Assembly (NCBI GenBank): GCA_963795555.1
Contig: CAWCHZ010000002.1
Span: 620,001 to 684,000 of the forward strand
DNA from: CAWCHZ01 sp963795555
GTDB lineage: Bacteria; Actinomycetota; Thermoleophilia; Solirubrobacterales; Solirubrobacteraceae
Reading direction: 5' to 3'
DNA length: 64,000 nucleotides
The position numbers and the translations under genes were made by a program. Below the pieces are notes generated by a model. It was given only the letters and a program-made list of their open reading frames with translations. It did no database searches and was not told the DNA's origin. Positions 44,301 to 52,226 of this stretch are shown here, piece after piece (position 1 is the stretch's first letter; each line of letters starts with the position of its first letter).

Positions 44301-44492
44301 CGCGGCGGTCAGCTGCCCGGCGAGGCGGCTCCGTCACCGGGGCCGAGCACGCCAATGCCGCGCGCGCCCGAGCCCAGGCCGCCCGAGCCGCCGGAGTCAA
44401 GCTCGCCGGCCGACCCGCAAGACGGCGCGGCGCGAGCCAAGCGTGAGCGCTCACGCCGGGGCCGCCACCGCCGTCACGGGAGGCCGCGCTGA
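41367..44492 (+). CDS. secDF: Fused protein translocase subunit SecDF
   Basis: 1041 residues. The SecD half (about 1-540) has TRLGLDLKGGVELIYQ, a large periplasmic region and ITIGVAADANIVIFERVKEEIRGG. The SecF half (about 550-840) has GLHFGIDFTSGTRITTA and GYSLYDTIIVFDRVRENV. The complex uses the proton gradient to pull exported proteins through SecYEG. A cytosolic tail of about 200 residues is unusual: acidic, then an (APDALQ/G)8 repeat, then a strongly basic end. Domains fused as in Bacillus. No secY nearby. Confidence 0.94.
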   Translation: MSARRRNGLILLLVAGLIAASAVAIATKKTRLGLDLKGGVELIYQGEPTPQSQVTPAALDRAVTIMRARVDKLGVSEPEIQRYGGNQLDVALPDVKNAQRAEQQVGKTAQLFFYDWEANVIGPDAKPDPTSGAVTGDPNAPGTLGSMSQYQAVQLAAKRPPTYNPTRTANTQYYLVDDATHTVLRGPEANRADLFAEQGQPPGTRVVTVNPGTVVVQAVRPSTLSQSAPWDHYYVLNDAPALSGTDITDPKQTFDNSPGGTGAPIVSFNFTSKGRTAFQQVTKTIAQRGASLQLPGTAASAVFQHFAIVLDNQLVSVPYIDFTANPNGIDGTNGADIQGGFTIQSAQDLANLLQLGALPIKLKLISQSQVSATLGKQALHQGLIAGLVGLGVVVLFLLTFYRVLGLIATGGLVIYAIYFFALIKLVPVTLTLPGIAGLILTIGVAADANIVIFERVKEEIRGGRSIPAGVAAGYKKGLSAIIDANVVTLMTAFILFILATAGVKGFAFTLGIGTLVSLFTAVMATQAFLGSTGRTRLVSSPALLGAGPQRRRWRFDFMGASRWFFTLSGCILAIGALSIGGRGLHFGIDFTSGTRITTALSHPASESQIRAVMSRAGYPDASVQKVVNHQLGPNAYQISSAKLGPGAVQSVRQRLDQHFGTVNFSNQSIGPTFGQTVANKAIIAIIASLVVITAYIALRFEWKYAVPVLIALMHDVLITAGVYSLTGRQVTTSTVAALLTILGYSLYDTIIVFDRVRENVPRMPRAAFSQIVNRSMSEVLTRSLATSFCTLLPIIALLIFGGATLQDFAFALLVGVASGAYSSIFIASPVLTHWKEREPIYARRRERIRREAGGLVPAYAVATIAGAPTDVEPPARPARRRRAALADVPDEVSEEEFQQLVRELDIEQPASGQAPDALGAPDALGAPDALQAPDALQAPDALQAPDALQAPDALQAPDALQARQGNGARRRRERRVLTRGGQLPGEAAPSPGPSTPMPRAPEPRPPEPPESSSPADPQDGAARAKRERSRRGRHRRHGRPR
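44106..44249 (+). repeat. 8 x 18 bp in-frame tandem repeat in secDF
   Basis: Two units GCGCCTGACGCGCTCGGA are followed by six units GCGCCTGACGCGCTGCAA, encoding APDALG or APDALQ. The following GCGCGTCAGG is the complement of CCTGACGCGC in each unit, so the last unit can form a 10-bp hairpin with it. Confidence 0.97.
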
Positions 44493-44800
44493 TGGGCCTG
44501 TTGGCCTGGACGATGATGGGTCTCGCCGTCTGGCACTTCACGATCTGGCTGCCGGATCGCTTCTGGGGTGGGATCGTCGGAGCGCTGGTCGGCGCGCTGG
44601 TCGGCGCGATCCTCGTCGGCCTGGCGATCAACGGGATCGCGATCCCCGGACGCCACGCCACGCACATCGTCACCGCCCTGCAGGCGATCCCCGGCGCGGC
44701 GCTCGGCATGGCGTTGATCTGGCTCGCCGGCATCCGCCGCGACCGCACGCTGCACGCGGCCCAGCGCAGCGCGCTGCGCCGCGCCCGCCGCGGCGCGTAG
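44492..44800 (+). CDS. Small integral membrane protein
   Basis: 102 residues with three hydrophobic segments: MGLLAWTMMGLAVWHFTIWLP, a Gly/Ala helix with GALVGALVGAILVGLAINGIAI, and LQAIPGAALGMALIWLAGI, then a basic tail. It resembles transglycosylase-associated/GlsB-type membrane proteins, but the match is weak. Its ATG overlaps the secDF stop (TGATG), so it is co-translated with secDF. Confidence 0.65.
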   Translation: MGLLAWTMMGLAVWHFTIWLPDRFWGGIVGALVGALVGAILVGLAINGIAIPGRHATHIVTALQAIPGAALGMALIWLAGIRRDRTLHAAQRSALRRARRGA

Positions 44801-44844
44801 CGCTCGCGCGATTCCGTCCAAGCCGCGGCGTACGCTGGCCCACG

Positions 44845-47346
44845 ATGCCGGCGCACGCTCCGGAGGGCTTTGTCGTCTCCCCACCGGCTCCGCCGGCCGC
44901 GTCGCCGCGCCTGGAGATCGCCCCCTGTGACCTCGATGCGGTCTGCGAGTTGGAGCGCTCGCTCGGTGTCAGCGAGCCGATCGCGCAGATCCTGGTCCGC
45001 CGGGGCCTTGGCGATCCCGCCGCGGCGCGGGCGTGGCTGGCCGCGGACGAGTCCCATCCGCCAAGCGCGTTCGCCGACATCGAGGGCGCGCTGGCGCTCA
45101 TGCTGAGGCATGTCGCGGCGGGCAGTCGCATCACGGTCCATGGCGACTACGACGTCGACGGCGTCTGCGCGACGGCGATCCTCGTGCGCGCGCTGCGCCG
45201 CCTGGGTGCCGACGTCGACTGGTACCTGCCCAGCCGGCTGGAGGACGGCTATGGGCTCGCCCACGCGACGGTCGCGCGGCTGGCCGCGCGCGGCACGCGC
45301 CTGCTGGTGACGGCCGACTGCGCGATCACCGCCGTCGACGAGGTTGTCGCGGCGCGCGCGCTGGGGATCGACGTTCTGGTCACCGATCACCACGCGCCAC
45401 GCGCGGATGGCCGTCTGCCCGACGCGCCGATCGTCCACCCGGCGATCTGCGGCTACCCGTGCACTGAGCTGTGCGCCACCGCCGTCGCCTACAAGCTCGC
45501 GCAGGCGCTGAGCGCCGCCAGCGACCGTGATCCCGCGGAGTGCGACGAGGACCTCGATCTGGTCGGTCTGGCCACGCTCGCCGACGTCGTGCCGTTGCGC
45601 GGCGAGAACCGGCGGCTCGTGCGGGCCGGCCTGCGCACGCTGAGCGCCACCGCCAAGCCCGGCCTGCGCGAGCTGATGCGCGTCGCGCGCGTGGATCCCA
45701 GCCGCGTCGACGCGCGGGCCGTCGGCTTTGGCCTTGCGCCGCGGATCAATGCCGCGGGTCGGCTCTATCGCGCCGATGCGGGCCTCGAGCTGGTCCTCAC
45801 CGAGGATCGGCAGCGCGCGGCGCAGATCGCCGCCGAGCTCGACGCGGCCAATGCCGAGCGCCGCCACGTCGAGACGCGGATCCTGTTCGAAGCCGAGGCA
45901 CAAGTCGCCGCCGCCGGGCGCCGGCGCATCCATGTCCTGGCGGGCGAGGGCTGGCATCCTGGCGTGATCGGGATCGTCGCCGCGCGGATCGCCGAGCGCC
46001 ACCATCGCCCCGCCGTGCTGATCGCGCTCGACGGCGAGCGCGGCACCGGCTCCTGCCGTTCGATCCCCGGTTTCGACGTGCTCGGCGCGCTGACGGCCAC
46101 GGGCGACCACCTGGATCGCTTCGGTGGCCACCGCGCGGCGGCGGGGCTGCAGGTCGCGCGTGAGCGTGTGCCGGCGCTGCGTCAGGCGCTGGAGGCGCAC
46201 GCCGAGCTCATGCTCAGCGACGCCGATCTGATCCCGGTCGAGCGGATCGACGCGGTGGTCGGTGGCTCCGCGCTGGGGCTCGAGCTGGCCGAGCAGATCG
46301 AGCGCCTGGGCCCGTTTGGTGCCGGAAACCCGGGCGTCAACCTGCTCGTTCGCGGTGCGCTGCTCAGCGACCCAGCGCCGCTCGGCGAGGGGCGGCATGT
46401 GCGCTTCACGGTCGACGCCGGCGGGACCCGCGCACGCGCCATCCTGTTCGGCAGCGGCGGACGCCTGCCCACGCCCGCCGACGTTCCGCTCGACGTCAGC
46501 TTCCGGCTGGAGCGCAACGAATGGAATGGGACGGTGGAGCCGCGCCTGCGGGTGCGTTGCATGCAACCCGTCGCGCCGCTGCCGATCGAGGTGCTCGGCG
46601 AGCCCGACGGCTTCCTGGAGGGGATGCTCGCCGAGCTGACCCGCGACCTCACCGCAGAAGCCGCCGACGCCGCGCTGCTGCACGGGACGGCTGCCCGTGG
46701 CGGGCGTCGGCTCCATGACCGGCGCGGCCGGGGACCAGCCGGCCTGCTCAGCGCGCTCGTCGCCAGCGGTGAGACCGTGCTCGCCGTCTGCGCCGACGTC
46801 TCGCGCCGCCGAAGCGGACTGGCCGAGCGCCTGGGGGGCTTCGCGCTGTGCTCGCACGCCGCGCTGGAGCGCGACCCCACGCTGGGCAACCGCTTCCGTC
46901 ATGCAGTGGCGCTCGACCCGCCCGCCCACGAGCACCAGCTCGCGGCTCTGTTGGGTGCAGCAACGTCGGATACCAGCGCCCACCTGGCGTGGGGGACGCC
47001 TGAGCTACGCTTTGCCCAACAGATACATGAGCAGGAGTACGGCCTGCGGCCACAGCTGATTGCGCTCTACCGGGTTCTGCGGGACCGCGGAGGCGCAGCC
47101 GGCGAGGAGCTCGCGGCGGTGCTTCGCGGAGACGGTCAGCACGGACGCAGCGCGGCGCTCGCCGGGCGGCTGGTGCGGATCCTCCAGGAGCTTCGTCTCG
47201 TCAGCCTCGACCCGGCGAGACTGAGCATCACGGTCCTGGACGCTGAGCGCACGACGCTCGAGCGCTCACCGGCCTTCCAGGTCTACCGACGACGATATGA
47301 GGAAGGGCAGCGATACCTAAGCGAGGCGACATCACTGGCGGCCTGA
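44845..47346 (+). CDS. recJ: Single-stranded-DNA-specific exonuclease RecJ
   Basis: 833 residues, longer than E. coli RecJ (577) because of a C-terminal actinobacterial-type extension of about 270 residues. DHH catalytic motifs: ITVHGDYDVDGVCATAI, LVTADCAITAVDE, VLVTDHHAP, LVGLATLADVVPL, and the DHHA1 region GEGWHPGVIGIVAARI and FGGHRAAAGL. It degrades ssDNA 5'-3' in RecF-pathway and mismatch repair. ATG 44845 chosen as the first start near the conserved region; the frame is open far upstream in antisense-type low complexity. Confidence 0.92.
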   Translation: MPAHAPEGFVVSPPAPPAASPRLEIAPCDLDAVCELERSLGVSEPIAQILVRRGLGDPAAARAWLAADESHPPSAFADIEGALALMLRHVAAGSRITVHGDYDVDGVCATAILVRALRRLGADVDWYLPSRLEDGYGLAHATVARLAARGTRLLVTADCAITAVDEVVAARALGIDVLVTDHHAPRADGRLPDAPIVHPAICGYPCTELCATAVAYKLAQALSAASDRDPAECDEDLDLVGLATLADVVPLRGENRRLVRAGLRTLSATAKPGLRELMRVARVDPSRVDARAVGFGLAPRINAAGRLYRADAGLELVLTEDRQRAAQIAAELDAANAERRHVETRILFEAEAQVAAAGRRRIHVLAGEGWHPGVIGIVAARIAERHHRPAVLIALDGERGTGSCRSIPGFDVLGALTATGDHLDRFGGHRAAAGLQVARERVPALRQALEAHAELMLSDADLIPVERIDAVVGGSALGLELAEQIERLGPFGAGNPGVNLLVRGALLSDPAPLGEGRHVRFTVDAGGTRARAILFGSGGRLPTPADVPLDVSFRLERNEWNGTVEPRLRVRCMQPVAPLPIEVLGEPDGFLEGMLAELTRDLTAEAADAALLHGTAARGGRRLHDRRGRGPAGLLSALVASGETVLAVCADVSRRRSGLAERLGGFALCSHAALERDPTLGNRFRHAVALDPPAHEHQLAALLGAATSDTSAHLAWGTPELRFAQQIHEQEYGLRPQLIALYRVLRDRGGAAGEELAAVLRGDGQHGRSAALAGRLVRILQELRLVSLDPARLSITVLDAERTTLERSPAFQVYRRRYEEGQRYLSEATSLAA

Positions 47347-47480
47347 CGCGCCGAGCGCGCAAGGCTAAGCCCGCCGTCTCCGAGCCAGCCGGCGCCCCGA
47401 GGGCACAGGCCAAGCCTGCCGCCGACGGCGACGGGCAGATCAGCCGCGCCAAGCGAGCGCCGCGCTCCGCCGCCGCCACC

Positions 47481-49829
47481 GTGGCCATCGACTCGCTGGC
47501 GGACTCGGTCTCGGCCGACGGCGCGGTGCACGACGCTCAGCTGCCCAGCGACCGCCATCCCGTCGGCATCGCCGAGCGACCGCACCCGCAGGCGCCGGCG
47601 CCGGCAATTCAGGCCGATTTGACGGAGACCGAGCAGCGGCTGCTCGGTGACCTGTTCGCGATCATCGAAGAGCACGCCGGCGAGCGCACCCAGGAGCTCG
47701 ACCGCGGCCGCATCGAGGAAGCGTTCGTCTTCGCCTGCGAGCATCACGCCGACCAGCGCCGACGCTCCGGCGAGGACTTCATTACCCACCCGGTCGGGGT
47801 GGCCAAGATCTGCGCCGGGCTGCGACTCGACACCGAGACGCTGTGCGCCGCGCTGCTGCACGACACCGTCGAGGACACGTCCGCCTCGCTGGAGGAGGTC
47901 CGGGAGCGTTTCGGCGGGGAGATCGCGGCGCTCGTCGACGGCGTGACGAAGATGACCGGGATCACCTTCCAGTCGCGCGACGAGGCGCAGGCCGAGAACT
48001 ACCGCAAGATGATGGTCGCGATGGCCAGCGACATCAGGGTGATCCTGATCAAGCTCGCCGACCGCCTGCACAACATGCGCACGATCTCCGCGCTGCCCAA
48101 GCCCAAGCAGCTGGACAAGGCCAAGGAGACGCTCGACATCTTCGCGCCGATCGCCCACCGGCTCGGCATCCATGCACTCAAGTGGGAGCTCGAGGACCTG
48201 GCCTTCACGACGCTGCACCCGCGCAAGTACCAGGAGATCAAGGGGCTCGTCAGCCAGCAGCGCCAGGAGCGCGAGCATTATGTCGCCGCCGCGGGCGCCT
48301 ATCTGTCGCAGGAGCTCAGCGGGCTGGGCATTCACGCGGACATCTCCGGGCGCGCCAAGCACTTCTACTCGATCTACTCGAAGATGACCAAGAAGGGGCG
48401 CGAGTTCAACGAGATCTACGACCTCACGGCGATGCGCGTGATCGTCGACTCGGTGAAGGACTGCTACGGCGCGGTGGGCGTGATCCACTCCCTGTGGAAG
48501 CCGCTGCCCGGGCGCTTCAAGGACTTCATCGCGATGCCCAAGTTCAACATGTACCAGTCGCTGCACACGACGGTGATTGGGCCGGAGGGGCGTCCGCTGG
48601 AGATCCAGATCCGCACGCGCGAGATGCACGACATGGCCGAGTACGGGGTCGCCGCGCACTGGATCTACAAGGAGCAGTCGGTCGACGGCGCCGAGGGCGA
48701 CGCGAAGCTCAAATGGCTGCGCTCGCTGCTGGACTGGCAGCAGGACCTCCAGGACCCGGGCGAGTTCATGGAGTCGCTGAAGGTCGATCTGTTCGAGGAC
48801 GAGGTCTTCGTCTTCACGCCCAAGGGCGAGGTCAAGTCGCTCGCGGCGGGCGCGACGCCGCTGGACTTCGCCTACGAGGTCCACACCGACGTGGGGCACC
48901 GCTGCGTCGGCGCGCGCGTCAACGGCAAGCTCGTGCCGCTGCACTACGAGCTGCGCTCGGGCGACATCGTCGAGGTTCTGACCGCCAAGCGTGACCGCGG
49001 GCCCTCGCGCGACTGGCTCGCGCTGGTGAAGACCACACGCGCGCGCAACAAGATCAAGGCCTGGTTCAAGGCCGAGTCGCGCAAGGACACCGAGCATGCC
49101 GGCCGCGAGCTGCTGCAGGAGCATCTGCGCAAGGCGGGCCTGCCGGCGCAGAAGATGGTCGGCTCGCCCGTCGTCGCGAACGTGATCCGCGAGATGGGGT
49201 TCCGCAAGGCGGATGAGTTCTATCTCGCGTTGGGCTCGGCGAAGATCTCGCCCAAGGTCGTCATCAACAAGGTGATGCAGCGCCTCAAGGAGGGCGACGC
49301 GGGCCAGGCCGAGCCAACCGCTGGCGAGGAGCTGCTCACGCGTGGCCGCCGCCACCGCCCGACCCGCTCGTCCTCGCAGTACGGCATCCGCGTGGAGGGC
49401 GTCAACGACGTGATGCTGCGCCTGGCCAAGTGCTGTCGCCCGGTGGCCGGCGACCCGATCGTCGGCTATGTCTCGCTCGGGCGTGGCATCACGATCCACC
49501 GCGAGGACTGTCCCAACGTCGCGGCGCTGCGACGCGACCCCGATCGCTTCACCGGCGTCGCCTGGGATGCGCCCGGCGAGACGTCATTCAAGGTCGAGAT
49601 CCAGGTCGACGGCTGGGACCGCCACCGCCTGCTGGAGGATCTCTCGCGCACGTTCGCCGAGTCGGGCATCAACATCGTCGAGGCCCGTTGCAACGTCAGC
49701 GACCAGATGGTGCGCAACCGCTTCGTGGTCGAGGTTCCCGACCGCCAGGCACTCAACGCGACGGTCACCCGGCTGCGCAACGTGGAGGGCGTCTTCGACG
49801 CCTACCGCGTCACGCCCACGGCCGCCTGA
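47481..49829 (+). CDS. rel: Bifunctional (p)ppGpp synthetase/hydrolase Rel
   Basis: 782 residues. Order: HD hydrolase (FITHPVGVAKICAGL, CAALLHDTVEDTSASLEEV, KLADRLHNMRTI), synthetase (HFYSIYSKM, MRVIVDSVKDCYGAVGVIHSLWKPLPGRFKDFIAMPKFNMYQSLHT, EIQIRTREMHDMAEYGVAAHW), TGS (VFVFTPKGEVKSLAAGATPLDFAYEVHTDVGHRC), zinc-finger-like region (CCRPVAGDPIVGYVSLGRGITIHREDCPN) and C-terminal ACT. It sets the stringent response. GTG 47481 has no ribosome site. The frame is open for about 180 nt further upstream with a Lys/Pro/Ala-rich reading, so the true start is uncertain. Confidence 0.95.
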   Translation: MAIDSLADSVSADGAVHDAQLPSDRHPVGIAERPHPQAPAPAIQADLTETEQRLLGDLFAIIEEHAGERTQELDRGRIEEAFVFACEHHADQRRRSGEDFITHPVGVAKICAGLRLDTETLCAALLHDTVEDTSASLEEVRERFGGEIAALVDGVTKMTGITFQSRDEAQAENYRKMMVAMASDIRVILIKLADRLHNMRTISALPKPKQLDKAKETLDIFAPIAHRLGIHALKWELEDLAFTTLHPRKYQEIKGLVSQQRQEREHYVAAAGAYLSQELSGLGIHADISGRAKHFYSIYSKMTKKGREFNEIYDLTAMRVIVDSVKDCYGAVGVIHSLWKPLPGRFKDFIAMPKFNMYQSLHTTVIGPEGRPLEIQIRTREMHDMAEYGVAAHWIYKEQSVDGAEGDAKLKWLRSLLDWQQDLQDPGEFMESLKVDLFEDEVFVFTPKGEVKSLAAGATPLDFAYEVHTDVGHRCVGARVNGKLVPLHYELRSGDIVEVLTAKRDRGPSRDWLALVKTTRARNKIKAWFKAESRKDTEHAGRELLQEHLRKAGLPAQKMVGSPVVANVIREMGFRKADEFYLALGSAKISPKVVINKVMQRLKEGDAGQAEPTAGEELLTRGRRHRPTRSSSQYGIRVEGVNDVMLRLAKCCRPVAGDPIVGYVSLGRGITIHREDCPNVAALRRDPDRFTGVAWDAPGETSFKVEIQVDGWDRHRLLEDLSRTFAESGINIVEARCNVSDQMVRNRFVVEVPDRQALNATVTRLRNVEGVFDAYRVTPTAA

Positions 49830-49864
49830 GCTTGCTCGACTCTTAGCGCCCGCCGGGTGGGGCT

Positions 49865-50722
49865 CTATGCGACTACGCGCAGGGCGCCCGGGGCGACGCT
49901 GTAGCGCACGCTGGGCAGGTCCCCGACGAAGTCACCGTCGACCTGCAGCGGCAGCGGACGGCCGTCGATCGACTCCACGTCGATCGTCGTGGCGTCGGCG
50001 AAGGCGGCGATGCTCGGGTGCTCGCCGACCGCGCCGCTGGCGCTGAGCATCCGCCGCAGCAGGTCCGGTGCGCGCAGCGCGTCGATTGGCTCGAGCGCCA
50101 CGCCGGCCAGCGTGCCCCCGGCGAGCGTCGCGCCGCTGGCGATGCGCACCGGCCGGCTGGCGAAGAACGCGTAGAACTCGCCGTTCTGGATCACGGCGCT
50201 GATGCCCTCGAGCGTACGGCCGGCGACGCTCACGCGCAGGCATGGAGGGTCGCCCAGGTAGTCCCGCAGGAAGGTGCGCAGCGCGACCGCGGTGAAGTAG
50301 AGCGGCCCGAGGCGGGCCTTGCGTCGCGGATGGCGATCGACGCGGCGCACGGTCGTGGCGTCGAGGCCGACGCCCGAGCAGAAGGCGAAGGCCCGCTCGT
50401 TCGCGTGGCCGACGTCGACGACCCGCGCGGCATCGGCGTCGAGCAGCGCTGCCAGGCGCATCGCTCCGGCGAGCGGCGACGGTGGCAGGTCGAGCAGCCG
50501 GCAGTAGACGTTCGTCGCGCCGCCCGCCAGCACTCCCAGCGGCGTGGCGCAGCCGACGAGCCCGTTGAGCACCTCGTTGACGGTGCCATCGCCGCCGAAG
50601 GCCACGACCGCCGCCCAGCCGCCCGCGGGAGCGGAGGCCGAGCGCACCAGCTCACGTGCGTGCCCCGGGCGCTCGGTCGTGACGGCCTCGACATCGTGGT
50701 GCTCGCCGAGGATGCGCAGCAC
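49865..50722 (-). CDS. Diacylglycerol/lipid kinase family protein
   Basis: 285 residues from GTG 50722. DAGK catalytic domain: VAFGGDGTVNEVLNGL and LGVLAGGATNVYCRLLDLP, C-terminal part with DGDFVGDLPSVRYSV. It phosphorylates a lipid alcohol, probably diacylglycerol or an isoprenoid-type lipid. The usual first strand (RRKRILLVVNPRAS) is encoded in frame upstream of this GTG with no ATG, GTG or TTG available, so translation may start at ATT 50806. Divergent from the riboswitch-controlled operon. Confidence 0.85.
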   Translation of the reverse strand: MLRILGEHHDVEAVTTERPGHARELVRSASAPAGGWAAVVAFGGDGTVNEVLNGLVGCATPLGVLAGGATNVYCRLLDLPPSPLAGAMRLAALLDADAARVVDVGHANERAFAFCSGVGLDATTVRRVDRHPRRKARLGPLYFTAVALRTFLRDYLGDPPCLRVSVAGRTLEGISAVIQNGEFYAFFASRPVRIASGATLAGGTLAGVALEPIDALRAPDLLRRMLSASGAVGEHPSIAAFADATTIDVESIDGRPLPLQVDGDFVGDLPSVRYSVAPGALRVVA

Positions 50723-50800
50723 GCGCTCGCGCGCCCCGACGGAGACCGCCGAGGCACGGGGATTGACGACCAGGAGTATGCGCTTCCGCCGGACCGTGCT

Positions 50801-50806
50801 TATAAT
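50801..50806 (+). promoter_or_regulatory. -10 element for the SAM riboswitch transcript
   Basis: A perfect TATAAT with a TG three bases upstream, about 25 bp before the riboswitch aptamer. No convincing -35 is seen at the usual spacing. Confidence 0.55.
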
Positions 50807-50820
50807 GCACGGCTACATAG

Positions 50821-50990
50821 CAGTACGCATCCAGAGGGGTGGAGGGACTGGCCCTATGAAACCCCGGCAACCTCCCGTCGCAAGCGGGAACGGTGCCAAT
50901 TCCATCAGGCTCCAAGACAAGCCTGGGAGATGTGGTGAAGCCTTCGGCCCCTGAAGCCTCCGCCCAACTCCCGGCGGAGGTTTTTTCATA
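50821..50990 (+). promoter_or_regulatory. SAM-I riboswitch (S-box)
   Basis: The conserved S-box core is present: AGAGGGGTGGAGGGACTGGC then CCTATGAAACCCCGGCAACC, a variable hairpin with CGGTGCCAATTCC, and GGGAGATG closing P1 with the upstream CATCC. An intrinsic terminator follows immediately. SAM binding should promote termination and lower expression of the PLP enzyme and sulfur-carrier genes downstream. Confidence 0.93.
50957..50986 (+). terminator. Riboswitch intrinsic terminator containing the ribosome site
   Basis: The 8-bp stem CCTCCGCC/GGCGGAGG (50957-50964 with 50973-50980) is followed by six T. GGAGG in the 3' arm is the only ribosome site before ATG 50994, so folding would both terminate transcription and hide the site. 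Confidence 0.9.
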
Positions 50991-50993
50991 GAT

Positions 50994-52226
50994 ATGGCCG
51001 GACAGATGCTGACATGTAGGGAATGCGGAACCACGTACGCGCTGGAGGCGCGCTACGTCTGCGAGCAGTGCTTCGGGCCGCTCGAGGTCCGTTACGACCG
51101 TGAGCCCCAGCCCGACGTCGCCGAGCTGCGCCGTCGCATCCAGGCCGGACCGCAGAGCATCTGGCGCTACGCCGACTTCCTGCCCTTGAGCGGGGTGCCG
51201 CGGGCCGCGCTGGGTGCCGGCTGCACGCCCCTGCTGCGCGCCGACCGCCTCGCCCAGCGACTGGGGCTGCGCGAGGTCTGGGTCAAGAACGATGCCGCCA
51301 ACCCGACCCACTCCTTCAAGGATCGGGTCGTCTCGGTGGCGATCGCGCGCGCCCAGGAGCTGGGCTATGAGGTGATCGCCTGCGCGTCGACGGGCAACCT
51401 CGCCAACGCCGTCGCCGCGCACGCCGCGGCCGCCGGCCTGGAGTCCTTCGTGTTCGTCCCAGCGGACCTGGAGGAGCCCAAGATCCTCGCCACGGGCGTC
51501 TTCGGCACCAACCTGATGGCGGTGCACGGCAACTACGACGACGTCAACCGCCTCTGCACGCAGCTCTCCGACGAGCACGAGTGGGCGTTCGTGAACGTCA
51601 ACCTGCGCCCGTACTACGCCGAGGGCTCCAAGACGCTTGCGTTCGAGATCGCCGAGCAGCTCGGCTGGCAGCTGCCCGACCGCGTCGTGGCGCCGATCGC
51701 CTCGGGCTCGCTGTTCACGAAGATCGGCAAGGGCTTCCAGGAGTGGCTCGACCTCGGCCTGCTCGAGGGCCAGGCGCCGGCGATGAACGGCGCGCAGGCG
51801 GCCGGGTGCTCGCCGGTCGCGCAGGCCTTCGCGGCCGGCGCGGACGTCTGCCGTCCGGTGCGCCCGGACACGATCGCCAAGTCGCTGGCGATCGGCAACC
51901 CGGCCGACGGGCCCTATGCGCTCGACCTGGCACGGCGGACCGGCGGCGGCATCGACGCGGTCAGCGATGACGAGATCCGCGCGGGTGTCCGGCTGCTCGC
52001 CGAGACGACCGGCATCTTCACCGAGACCGCCGGCGGCGTGACGACGGCGGTGCTCGCCAAGCTCGCCGAGCGCGGTGACATCGATCCTTCCGAGCGCGTC
52101 GTCGTCTGCATCACCGGCGAGGGGCTCAAGACGATCGACATCGCGCGCGGCACGTTCGAGCGCCACGAGATCGAGCCGACGCTGCAGTCCTTCCAGGACA
52201 GCGGCGTGGCGGGGGTGGCGGCTTGA
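50994..52226 (+). CDS. thrC: Threonine synthase (fold-type II PLP enzyme)
   Basis: 410 residues. An N-terminal zinc ribbon (C8-x2-C11, C23-x2-C26) is followed by the PLP fold: the lysine motif NPTHSFKDRV (K109), ACASTGNLANAVAAHAAAAG (phosphate/Asn loop), and ITGEGLKT near the end. Threonine synthases convert O-phosphohomoserine to threonine. Control by a SAM riboswitch and the coupled MoaD/ThiS gene are unusual for that role and hint that it might instead make a sulfur amino acid from O-phosphohomoserine; this is inference. ATG 50994; ATG 51006 is possible. Confidence 0.88.
   Translation: MAGQMLTCRECGTTYALEARYVCEQCFGPLEVRYDREPQPDVAELRRRIQAGPQSIWRYADFLPLSGVPRAALGAGCTPLLRADRLAQRLGLREVWVKNDAANPTHSFKDRVVSVAIARAQELGYEVIACASTGNLANAVAAHAAAAGLESFVFVPADLEEPKILATGVFGTNLMAVHGNYDDVNRLCTQLSDEHEWAFVNVNLRPYYAEGSKTLAFEIAEQLGWQLPDRVVAPIASGSLFTKIGKGFQEWLDLGLLEGQAPAMNGAQAAGCSPVAQAFAAGADVCRPVRPDTIAKSLAIGNPADGPYALDLARRTGGGIDAVSDDEIRAGVRLLAETTGIFTETAGGVTTAVLAKLAERGDIDPSERVVVCITGEGLKTIDIARGTFERHEIEPTLQSFQDSGVAGVAA

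Noticed and set aside
44296..46983. 895-codon minus-strand open frame across recJ
   Set aside because: Same high-GC antisense artefact; recJ on the plus strand has all DHH motifs.
47283..49499. 738-codon minus-strand open frame across rel
   Set aside because: Antisense shadow of rel with no recognisable domain.
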